Source of the DNA: an uncultured Butyricicoccus sp.
GTDB taxonomy: Bacteria; Bacillota; Clostridia; Oscillospirales; Butyricicoccaceae
Assembly: GCA_959018045.1 (NCBI GenBank)
Contig: CAUEJN010000006.1
Span: 1-36,347, forward strand
DNA: 36,347 bases
Reading direction: 5' to 3'
Shown: positions 19,870-27,417 of the stretch, one piece after another
Numbering within the stretch: position 1 is the first letter of the stretch
Layout: each line of letters opens with the position of its first letter
Program-made: the position numbers and the translations under genes
The notes under the pieces: generated by a model
What the model was told of the DNA's origin: nothing
What the model saw: the letters and a program-made list of their open reading frames with translations, nothing else
Database searches by the model: none

Positions 19870-20955
19870 ATGGCTGTAAATTATGCATCGAAATATGCAA
19901 GCGAGATTGCCAAGCGTTTTACTGCAAACTCGTTTGTGAAACCCAATACCAGCGGTAAGCTGGACTTTACCGGCGTGAAGACCGTGCGCATGTACCAGCT
20001 GATGACTGTACCGGAGAACAACTATAAACGCAGCGGCAGCAACCGCTATGGTGATCCACAGGATATCAACGATGTTGTACTGGAGTACACCATGGAGCGT
20101 GACAAGAGTTTTGCCGGTGTCGTTGACAAGGGCGATGCCAAGGATCAGACCATCCAGAACAAGGCCGGTCAGTGGCTCAACCAGCAGATTCGCGAGCAGT
20201 CCACGCCCAACGCGGACAAGTACTATTTCCGTAAGGTGGCTAACTTTGGTCACTGTGAGAAGGTAACCGAAGCCCCGAAGAAGAATACCATTCTGGAAAT
20301 GTTTGCCGATGCGCAGGTATGGTTCGACAATCATCTGGTACCGACCGATGGCAGAATCGCTTATATTCCGGCGTCTATGTTCAAGCTGATTGTGACGAGC
20401 GATGCGTTCTTCTCACTCGAAAAACTGGGCACCAAGGCACTGACTAAGGGCGATATGGGTGAGCTGTACGGCTTCCGCACGATCAAGGTACCGGATACCT
20501 ATTTGCCCAAGAACTGCTATTTCCTTTGTGTGCACAAGAGTGCGACCGAGCTTCCCTACAAGATTTCGGAGAGCAATGTGCACAAGGATGCTCCGGGTAT
20601 CTCCGGTGCGCTGATTGAGGGACGCTATTACTATGATGCCTTTGTGCGCGGTGAAAAGGCCGATGCGGTTTACGCTGCCTGCGCACAGAGCGCGGTGATT
20701 GAGGATGTTGAGATCGGCGGCAGCTCTGGTGCGGTCACGCTGACCTGTGCGAGCGCCAAGCTCATCAAGTATACGACTGATGGCAGTGACCCCAGATTCT
20801 CGGCTAACGCGATGATTGCCACCAGTGGCGGCTCGCTGAATATCGAATCGGGTACGACCGTACGTGCGGTCGGTCTGGCGTATGCCCAGTGGGGCAACAA
20901 CAATACTGATGAAGGCAAGTTCCCAGGCGCTGTGGTTGAGAAGGTCATTGCTTAA
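19870..20955 (+). CDS. Major capsid protein with C-terminal Ig/CHB_HEX-like domain, 361 aa
   Basis: The first ~275 residues look like an HK97-fold capsid protein of the N4-gp56/Firmicutes type, rich in VYL/E-patterned beta segments (AVNYASKYASEIAKRF at the start; FVKPNTSGKLDF; IAYIPASMFKLI; LYGFRTIKVPDTYLP). This assignment rests on gene order and general appearance. The last ~75 residues contain KLIKYTTDGSDPRFS, the hallmark of the chitobiase/hexosaminidase C-terminal Ig-like domain, which would project from the shell. AAAGGAG lies ten bases before the ATG, directly after the structured repeat. The following terminator suggests it is made in excess. Confidence 0.87.
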   Translation: MAVNYASKYASEIAKRFTANSFVKPNTSGKLDFTGVKTVRMYQLMTVPENNYKRSGSNRYGDPQDINDVVLEYTMERDKSFAGVVDKGDAKDQTIQNKAGQWLNQQIREQSTPNADKYYFRKVANFGHCEKVTEAPKKNTILEMFADAQVWFDNHLVPTDGRIAYIPASMFKLIVTSDAFFSLEKLGTKALTKGDMGELYGFRTIKVPDTYLPKNCYFLCVHKSATELPYKISESNVHKDAPGISGALIEGRYYYDAFVRGEKADAVYAACAQSAVIEDVEIGGSSGAVTLTCASAKLIKYTTDGSDPRFSANAMIATSGGSLNIESGTTVRAVGLAYAQWGNNNTDEGKFPGAVVEKVIA

Positions 20956-21055
20956 CGCACAGACATTTATCAAAAAATAACATTCAAAACGTGCCGCGAT
21001 TCCGGCTTTGCCATGTTGCCGGAGCGTGAGCAGGGATACGCAATAGGCTAAGAAG

Positions 21056-21095
21056 GAGGGGAGAAGAACGGAGCGCGATTCTCCCCTCTTTTTTT
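21056..21095 (+). terminator. Terminator after the capsid gene, inside the late operon
   Basis: GAGGGGAGAA/TTCTCCCCTC (10 bp, 13-base loop) followed by seven T. It is strong by sequence, yet the remaining structural genes lie downstream with no clear promoter. That suggests partial read-through, giving more capsid than connector and tail messages. Confidence 0.88.
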
Positions 21096-21112
21096 GAAAG
21101 GAGGAAACCTGC

Positions 21113-21520
21113 ATGGCAAAGACAACCGTGCGCGATATTTACCGCGCGTCGCTGTCCATTCTGTTCGAGGAAGAGGACAATGACCCGGATTTTAAGCGCA
21201 GCTTTCCGTTTTTCCTCAGCAAGCTGCTGATGGAGATTCTGCCGTATGAGAACCAGGTACGGCGATTTCAGAGGCGCGAAGCGCTCCGCCCGGAGGATGT
21301 GCCGGTTATCACGGAGATTGACGATACAACGCTGCCATATGACGAACGCTTTCTGCGGACAGCGATTCCGGACGGCATTGCCGGTCTGTTTATGGCCGAC
21401 GATGACAGCAAAAAGGCCGAGTCTGTCTTGCAGTACAACAAGTATGTGCAGGCGTGCATCGACATTTGTCCGGCAGTCTTTGAGGACCTGTACACGAGCG
21501 AGGAGGACGAAGACGAATGA
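21113..21520 (+). CDS. Putative head-tail connector/adaptor protein, 135 aa
   Basis: A soluble helical protein (VRDIYRASLSILFEEEDNDP; FFLSKLLMEILPYENQVRRF) with an acidic C-terminus, placed directly after the capsid gene where adaptor proteins are found. AAAGGAGG precedes the ATG. No sequence motif names the family, so the call is positional. It overlaps the next gene by ATGA. Confidence 0.62.
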   Translation: MAKTTVRDIYRASLSILFEEEDNDPDFKRSFPFFLSKLLMEILPYENQVRRFQRREALRPEDVPVITEIDDTTLPYDERFLRTAIPDGIAGLFMADDDSKKAESVLQYNKYVQACIDICPAVFEDLYTSEEDEDE

Positions 21521-23394
21521 AGCGGGTGAGTGTTCCGGACTTTTCCAGTCCGTCTATTATCACGCGACAATACCGCAGCTTTAGGGGTCTTGATTACTCG
21601 GCGGACGAGAGCCAGATTGACGGCAGCCGGTCACCACTGGCGGTCAACATGATCTCGGACGCGGGCGGCTGGCCGCAGAAGCGTCTGGGTTGGCGCGTGC
21701 TCAGACGCTATACCGGACGAATCAACGGCATTTACCCGTACCGCAAAGACGATGGCACAATCGAGCTGATTGTTCATGCGGGCGCGGCGATTTATCGGGA
21801 TGCATCCTCGCCAGTCAAGCTGCGTGATTCGCTGAAAGACGATTACAGCACCAGTTTTTACATGGCAAATAAGCTGTATATTTTGACCGGTGCGCAGTAT
21901 TTGGTGTATGACGGATCGAGCGTCAAGAACGTGTCCGATGATGCCTATACACCGACCACCAGTTACGGTATGAAGCCCACAGGCAGCGGTACGGCCTATG
22001 AGAAGGTCAATTTGCTGTCGCCGTGGCGATACAACAAGTTCACCGGGGATGGCGAGTCGAAGGTTTACCAGCTGGATGTTAAGGAGTTGGATGACGGAAA
22101 GACGGTCACGGTCAAGGTGGGCGGGACTACGCTTGCAAGCAGCGCGTTTTCGGTGAATTACAGTGAGGGTAAGATCACATTCACCACAGCTCCGGCAAAG
22201 CCTGCAAACGGTTTGGACAATGTGGAAATTAAGTTCTGTAAGACTTCCAAGCTCAAGGATTCGACCGAGAAAGCCGAGTCGCTGATTCTGAATTGCACGA
22301 TCTGCACGACTTATGGCGTGAGCACCGAAGACCGTGTATTCGTGACCGGCAACCCCAAGCACCCGGCAACCGAGTATTATTCGGGCTTGGGTGATCCCAG
22401 CTATTTCCCGGATATCAACTTTGTCGAGGTGGGGTCTGCCGACTGGCCGATCCTGAACTATCTGAAATTCCAGGGTGATCTTGTCATCGTCAAAGAGCAT
22501 AACGCACAGGAATATACCGTCTGGCACCAGTCGGGCGAACTGCTTAGCGGTGTAGCAGCGTTTCCGCTGCGTCCTGGCGTGGCCGGTATCGGCGCGGTCG
22601 CCAAGCGCGGCGCACAGCAGCTTTTGGACGACGCTATGTTTCTGACTCCGCGCGGCGTATTTGCGCGTGTCAACTCGGTGGCACTGGTCAAGGTCGAGCA
22701 GGGCGTCAAATGTCGATCCAACCGCATTAACCGCGATATTCTGAGCCGTACCGATCTCAAAGATGCGGTGAGTGTGGTTTGGGATGGCTATTTTATTTTG
22801 TGTTTTCCGGCGACCGGTGAATGCTTTGTTGCTGACTCTAACCAGCCGCAGTCGAATGGTGGCTATGAGTGGTACTACTGGAAGAACATTCCTGCGCGCG
22901 TATTTGCGCAGGAGACAGGCGTTTTGTGGTTTGGCACGTCAGACGGCCGGCTGTGCCGGCTCAACAATGATGTGACCGATAAGGAAGGCAACATCCAGAT
23001 GGATGCCTATAACGACGATGGCAAGCCGATCGAATGGGTCTGGGCAACCAAGATGGACGATTTCGGCAACCTTGGTATGTATAAGAACCTCACCAAGCGC
23101 GGCTGCGTCATCCAGTTTAAGACGGCGGTGCAGTCCAGTTGTGATATTTACCTGAGAACCGAGAAGGATTTCGGGGTCAAGAAGCGTTCGGAATCGCTGC
23201 GACAGCTGGATTTTGAACAGCTCGATTTTGAGAAATGGACGTTTAACACCTTACCCAACAATATCCGAAGTCTCAAGAGCAAGGTCAAGAAGTTCCAGCA
23301 GTTACAGGTGATTTTGAAGGGAAAGGAACTGGATGAAGCGTTTGGTGTGCTGGAAATTGTGCTGCGGGCGACGGCAGGAAACCCCGTGAAATAG
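21517..23394 (+). CDS. Putative tail/stabilisation (nozzle-like) protein, 625 aa
   Basis: Beta-rich throughout, opening with RGLDYSADESQIDGSRSPLA and NMISDAGGWPQKRLGWRVLR. That opening resembles the start of podovirus tail-hub or stabilisation proteins that list a full set of beta blades (IYPYRKDDGTIELIVHAG; LYILTGAQYLVYDGS; CFPATGECFVADS). Repeated blade-like units suggest a propeller similar to T7 gp12-type nozzles. This is inferred from size, fold pattern and position between connector and fibre. Confidence 0.6.
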   Translation: MKRVSVPDFSSPSIITRQYRSFRGLDYSADESQIDGSRSPLAVNMISDAGGWPQKRLGWRVLRRYTGRINGIYPYRKDDGTIELIVHAGAAIYRDASSPVKLRDSLKDDYSTSFYMANKLYILTGAQYLVYDGSSVKNVSDDAYTPTTSYGMKPTGSGTAYEKVNLLSPWRYNKFTGDGESKVYQLDVKELDDGKTVTVKVGGTTLASSAFSVNYSEGKITFTTAPAKPANGLDNVEIKFCKTSKLKDSTEKAESLILNCTICTTYGVSTEDRVFVTGNPKHPATEYYSGLGDPSYFPDINFVEVGSADWPILNYLKFQGDLVIVKEHNAQEYTVWHQSGELLSGVAAFPLRPGVAGIGAVAKRGAQQLLDDAMFLTPRGVFARVNSVALVKVEQGVKCRSNRINRDILSRTDLKDAVSVVWDGYFILCFPATGECFVADSNQPQSNGGYEWYYWKNIPARVFAQETGVLWFGTSDGRLCRLNNDVTDKEGNIQMDAYNDDGKPIEWVWATKMDDFGNLGMYKNLTKRGCVIQFKTAVQSSCDIYLRTEKDFGVKKRSESLRQLDFEQLDFEKWTFNTLPNNIRSLKSKVKKFQQLQVILKGKELDEAFGVLEIVLRATAGNPVK

Positions 23395-23406
23395 GTCCAA
23401 GGGAAG

Positions 23407-23432
23407 AACCACAGGCAAAGCCCGTGGTTTTT
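23407..23432 (+). terminator. Hairpin related to P4 of the structured repeat (partial third copy)
   Basis: AACCAC-A-GGC, loop AAA, GCC-C-GTGGTT, then TTT. The inner ACAGGCAAAGCC core is identical to P4 at 19820-19831, while the outer stem has changed on both sides and still pairs. P1-P3 are absent. It lies 12 bases after the upstream stop and before the fibre gene, where it may terminate or attenuate. Confidence 0.7.
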
Positions 23433-23462
23433 GAAATCATATTTTGAGAGAGGGTGACAGAA

Positions 23463-26036
23463 ATGGCAATGACAGATCATAAAATCACAGAGAACATGAT
23501 GGAGAACAAGCAGGTCACTGATGCGCCCGATCAGCCGCAGGGCACGGCGCAGCAGAATAAATATCTGTTTGACCGGCTGGCAAAAGAGGTCATCATTCCT
23601 GCGTTTAATGCGCTCATCGATTCTTTGACCAGTGCAGGCGGTGCAGGTATCGGCGTAAGTGTACCGGGTGTATCGGGTACAACAGTACAAGCTGTGCTAA
23701 ACAGCATGAAGACACTGATTGATGACCGGTACACCAAGGTGCAGTCCGATGCGAAGCTGAAAAGCAAGACCGATCCGCTCATCAAGAGCGTGGGGCTTGA
23801 CCCGCAGACCGGTATCTGGACGTTTACCAAGGAGAACGGCCAGACGGTCAAGGTGGATACGAACCTGGAGAAGATCGCGCTGGATGCGAAGCTCGACCCG
23901 GACACCAAGGAATTTGTGCTGACGCTGGCAGACGGCACCGAGCAGCGCGTCAGTCTTTCGAGCTTTGTCCGCTTTTTGGAGTTTGTCAGCTCGGATGAGA
24001 TTGAGTTTACAACGACCGGGAATACCGTCAAGGCCGGTATTAAGAGCGGCAGCATTGCGGAAGACAAGCTCAATACTGCGTTGTTTTCCCGGCTGGATAC
24101 GGCAGTTGCGAGTGCTGAGAGCGGCGCAGCGAACGCCCAGACCTATGCACAAAATGCGCAGATACAGGCGACCAATGCGGCGGGCAGTGCAGTAGATGCG
24201 GGCATTGACGCGCATAACGCCGAGACCTGGACAGAAGGCGGCCAGCTGATGAGTGAGGGCGGCACGCTGCTGCCCGAGCATACGACCGGCGCAAAGGAAT
24301 ATGCCCAGATGGCACAGAACAGCGCCGGGCAGGCGGCAAGCAGTGCGGCAAATGCTGATACGAGCAAGAATGCGGCGGCAGAGAGCGCGCAGCGTGCAGA
24401 GGAAGCGGCCAAACAGGCCGAAGAGATCGCAGGCGGTGATTTTGTCACACGCGGCGAATTTTCCTCGCATACAGACGATCAGGAAAAGCATGTCACAAAA
24501 GAGGAACGCACGGCATGGAATGCAAAGTTGGATGAAGCCAAAAGGGGCAAAGCCGGAGGCGTTGCCAGTTTGGATGCACAGGGCAAAGTCCCAGCGGGTC
24601 AGCTGCCGGAAATGAATTATGATCCGGCGGGCAGTGCGCAGACCGTTCAGCAGGCACTTAACACCCATGCAGCGAATAAGACGCTTCATGTGACCGCCGC
24701 AGAGCGGCAGGCATGGAACAATAAGGCTCCGGGGACGCATGTAGAAGATAGTACGGTTCATGTGACTGACGCAGAGCGACAAGCGTGGAACGCTAAGGCA
24801 CCAGGGACACATACGCATACGCCAGATCAGGTTGGTGCAATTCCGGAATACTCCCTAAGAGTTGGAGATATCATTATTTCCGAAAGAGATTTACAAGCCA
24901 ACTTTATACCTATGGATGGAAGAACGATATCAATGGAAATATACCCGGATTTGTATTCTCTTATAGGTATTAAGTATGGTTTTGGTGCTGTTGTGAATAA
25001 GACATTGGGTTTGGGAAGTTCACAGAATGGTCGTGGTGGCGCCACTGTTCAATGTGATGACGATGGAAATTTTGCAGTAATTATAGATCTGGAGGGTTAT
25101 AGCCGCTATGAAGATGTATATATTGGCAAGATTTCACAATCAGAGGCGAAGATACTAAAGACCTATAAAAAACCTTCTGATTTTTCACAATATAGATCAT
25201 CTGTAGCTTTTGGAGATGATTATATTTATGTAGTTCAAGTGAATTCATACGACAGAGAATATATCTTCACCATCTTAAAAAAAAATGGCACTGAGCTAGT
25301 GAAGGATTCCAATGGACAACTCCCTGAAGGGGCTGAATTAAATCTTATTTGGTCAAAAGGTGAACTATACATTTTTGCTTCCGATACCGAAGACTATAAC
25401 ACTACTGTATTCAAACTGAATGCCCCTGATAGTATAGGTTATACCCAGTTGAAGGTTCTTAGCGGTGTTTCTTCAAGCGTATATTGTAATATGGGTGTAT
25501 GTAACGGTCATTATTTTTGGAATAACAAAAGAGATGGCTCAGATTATTCTATGGGTGGAATTTCATCTAGTAATGACCATCTATGCGGAATACAGCAATG
25601 TCGAGATGGCTCTTTGTATCTTGCTACATACACCAACTCTGGTAGGGACACTATCAAGATCTTTAAGACAACCAACGGAACATCATTTACTTTGAAGTTT
25701 ACCTTAAAGTCTACAGATTTTAACCCTACAGGTGGGTTTTGGCAGGTTATGGATGAGACGTTCTATTACTTTAGAACGGATACCCAAAAAGCTATAAGGG
25801 TAGATACTAATGGCAACGTATCAGAGGCTAATCTACCCAATATGATACAGGGTTGGGATGATAGAGACCCTAAGTCTTGGAATATGGTTACCTCTAATGG
25901 TTTTATTATTCCTTATGGTGAAGATACCAGCTTTTCTGTTATGTTGGCTGATTTGGATACTATGTTCAAATTACCAGATTTATCATCCATTATTCCAATA
26001 CCAAGAATTAAAGCAAAAGCGGGTGATGTTGGATGA
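23463..26036 (+). CDS. Tail fibre / receptor-binding protein, 857 aa
   Basis: The N-terminal part (to about residue 330) is helical and repetitive, with Ala/Gln-rich coiled-coil stretches (AQTYAQNAQIQATNAAGSAV). Residues about 335-455 carry three copies of an HVT-x2-ER-x-AWN-x-K unit typical of phage fibres and neck fibres. At about residue 460 a tail-collar-like motif appears (VGDIIISERDLQANFIPMDG ... YPDLYSLIG), then a beta-propeller-like C-terminal ~380 residues. From about 24840 the DNA turns markedly AT-rich with different codon choice, so the receptor-binding end was probably acquired separately. GAGAGGG precedes the ATG; the next gene's ATG overlaps the stop. Confidence 0.85.
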   Translation: MAMTDHKITENMMENKQVTDAPDQPQGTAQQNKYLFDRLAKEVIIPAFNALIDSLTSAGGAGIGVSVPGVSGTTVQAVLNSMKTLIDDRYTKVQSDAKLKSKTDPLIKSVGLDPQTGIWTFTKENGQTVKVDTNLEKIALDAKLDPDTKEFVLTLADGTEQRVSLSSFVRFLEFVSSDEIEFTTTGNTVKAGIKSGSIAEDKLNTALFSRLDTAVASAESGAANAQTYAQNAQIQATNAAGSAVDAGIDAHNAETWTEGGQLMSEGGTLLPEHTTGAKEYAQMAQNSAGQAASSAANADTSKNAAAESAQRAEEAAKQAEEIAGGDFVTRGEFSSHTDDQEKHVTKEERTAWNAKLDEAKRGKAGGVASLDAQGKVPAGQLPEMNYDPAGSAQTVQQALNTHAANKTLHVTAAERQAWNNKAPGTHVEDSTVHVTDAERQAWNAKAPGTHTHTPDQVGAIPEYSLRVGDIIISERDLQANFIPMDGRTISMEIYPDLYSLIGIKYGFGAVVNKTLGLGSSQNGRGGATVQCDDDGNFAVIIDLEGYSRYEDVYIGKISQSEAKILKTYKKPSDFSQYRSSVAFGDDYIYVVQVNSYDREYIFTILKKNGTELVKDSNGQLPEGAELNLIWSKGELYIFASDTEDYNTTVFKLNAPDSIGYTQLKVLSGVSSSVYCNMGVCNGHYFWNNKRDGSDYSMGGISSSNDHLCGIQQCRDGSLYLATYTNSGRDTIKIFKTTNGTSFTLKFTLKSTDFNPTGGFWQVMDETFYYFRTDTQKAIRVDTNGNVSEANLPNMIQGWDDRDPKSWNMVTSNGFIIPYGEDTSFSVMLADLDTMFKLPDLSSIIPIPRIKAKAGDVG

Positions 26037-26560
26037 GATACTGTTTATTCTACGATTCTTATGGAAAAATCGTTGGGTATGGCATCGATTGTGTGCCGAC
26101 TGAAGGAATGCAAGAGGTGAGCCGGGAAGAATACTATGCAGTAACTGGTGACCCGAGAGCAGCTGAACAACCCGAGCCGTCCTTGGTATCCGTCCAGCAG
26201 GCTCGCCAGACCGAAAACAAGGCTGCGCTTGCGGCATGGCTGACTGCGCACCCGCTGCAATGGACGGACGGCAAAACCTACGGTGTGACCGAGGAGGATC
26301 AGCAGGAAATGGCGCTCAACCTGATGCAGTACCAGGTTGCGGTGCAGGCCGGACAACCTGCGGTGCTCGAGTGGCACGCACAGAAGGAGAGCTGCCGGAC
26401 GTTTGAGCAGTCCGAATACGTTGCGCTGTCGCTGGCTATCGCGGATTATGTATACCCGTATCTGCGCTATCAGGAGAGCGTCAAAGAGGCTATTTATCAG
26501 GCGGAGACAGCCCAGGAGGTCGCCAATGTCAAAATCAACTATGCGAGCGTTAGCCGCTAA
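26033..26560 (+). CDS. Putative fibre-associated protein (DUF4376-like), 175 aa
   Basis: Starts MRYCLFYDSYGKIVGYGIDC, a short beta segment, then a helical C-terminal half (YQVAVQAGQPAVLEWHAQKE) similar to the DUF4376/tail-fibre-assembly type proteins that follow fibre genes. The first ~100 bases are AT-rich like the fibre tip, and the rest returns to phage-like composition, so it may have moved partly with the tip. It overlaps its neighbours on both sides. Function is inferred from position. Confidence 0.62.
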   Translation: MRYCLFYDSYGKIVGYGIDCVPTEGMQEVSREEYYAVTGDPRAAEQPEPSLVSVQQARQTENKAALAAWLTAHPLQWTDGKTYGVTEEDQQEMALNLMQYQVAVQAGQPAVLEWHAQKESCRTFEQSEYVALSLAIADYVYPYLRYQESVKEAIYQAETAQEVANVKINYASVSR

Positions 26561-26954
26561 GTATACATACCTCGCCTGGTTTGGCGGGTCGCTGTACGTT
26601 ACGCTGGAAGTGTTCTGGCGCAGTCGCAGCCATTGGACAATGTTCCTGCTCGCGGCGCTCCTGTTCCTCATGATCGGCGGTCTCAACGAAATTTGGACAA
26701 GCTGGCGGCTGATTCCGCAGGCAGTCGCCGGTGCGCTGATCGCCACCGCTGCCGAGCTGGTCACCGGCTGCATCGTCAACCTGTGGCTTGGCTGGGGCAT
26801 CTGGGACTACTCGGATATGCCCGGCAACCTGCTCGGCCAGGTGTGCCCGCAATTTGCGCTGCTCTGGGTGGCTCTGAGCGCCCTTGCCATTGTGCTAGAT
26901 GATGTCATCCGGTGGCGTTTCTTTGGCGAAGAAAAACCACGTTATCACATGTAG
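26526..26954 (+). CDS. Polytopic membrane protein, putative ABC-transporter type IV-like family (PF06541), 142 aa
   Basis: Four hydrophobic segments, with the recognisable pattern WFGGSLYVTLEVFWRSRSHW, then FLMIGGLNEIW, WDYSDMPGNLLGQ and LDDVIRWRFF. I associate these with PF06541, small membrane proteins common in Firmicutes phages next to holins. AGGAGG lies six bases before the ATG, within the preceding gene (35-bp overlap). Transport has not been shown for phage members; participation in lysis or envelope modification is inference. Confidence 0.7.
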   Translation: MSKSTMRALAAKYTYLAWFGGSLYVTLEVFWRSRSHWTMFLLAALLFLMIGGLNEIWTSWRLIPQAVAGALIATAAELVTGCIVNLWLGWGIWDYSDMPGNLLGQVCPQFALLWVALSALAIVLDDVIRWRFFGEEKPRYHM

Positions 26955-26966
26955 AGAGGTACATAT

Positions 26967-27404
26967 ATGCATTTGAGTGAAGCAAAAGCCGCTGTGATGG
27001 GCGCGGCGGCAGTAGTTGGCGGTATGATCGGCCAGGCGTTTGGCGGGCTGGATGCGGCGTTTCAGACGCTTATCATCTTTATGGCGATTGATTACATAAC
27101 CGGGCTTGTTGTGGCTGGGGTGTTCGGCGCATCGGACAAGACCGAAAGCGGTCATTTGGAAAGCCGAGCAGGTTGGAAGGGACTTTGCCGCAAGGGTGTG
27201 ACGCTGCTTGTCGTGCTGGTCGCAGCGCAGCTCGACACCGTGCTTGGCATGACCATTGTGCGCGATGCGGCGATCTATGCGTTTATCGCCAATGAGTGTA
27301 TCAGCATTATTGAAAATGCGGGTCTTATGGGAATTCCTATTCCGAATGTGGTAATGAATGCCATTGAAACCTTGCAGAACAAGGACAAGCCATCGGAAAA
27401 ATAG
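26967..27404 (+). CDS. Holin (phage_holin_4/Cph1-TcdE type), 145 aa
   Basis: Three hydrophobic stretches and the family-typical IIFMAIDYITGLVVA followed by KTESGHLESRAGWKGLCRKG identify the holin family of TcdE and Cph1. These form lesions in the membrane that release the endolysin. The short basic linker and the C-terminal IPIPNVVMNAIETLQNKD also fit. GAGAGG lies before the ATG. The amidase gene lies more than 8 kb away, behind two giant genes. Confidence 0.88.
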   Translation: MHLSEAKAAVMGAAAVVGGMIGQAFGGLDAAFQTLIIFMAIDYITGLVVAGVFGASDKTESGHLESRAGWKGLCRKGVTLLVVLVAAQLDTVLGMTIVRDAAIYAFIANECISIIENAGLMGIPIPNVVMNAIETLQNKDKPSEK

Positions 27405-27417
27405 GAGGTGACAGGAA

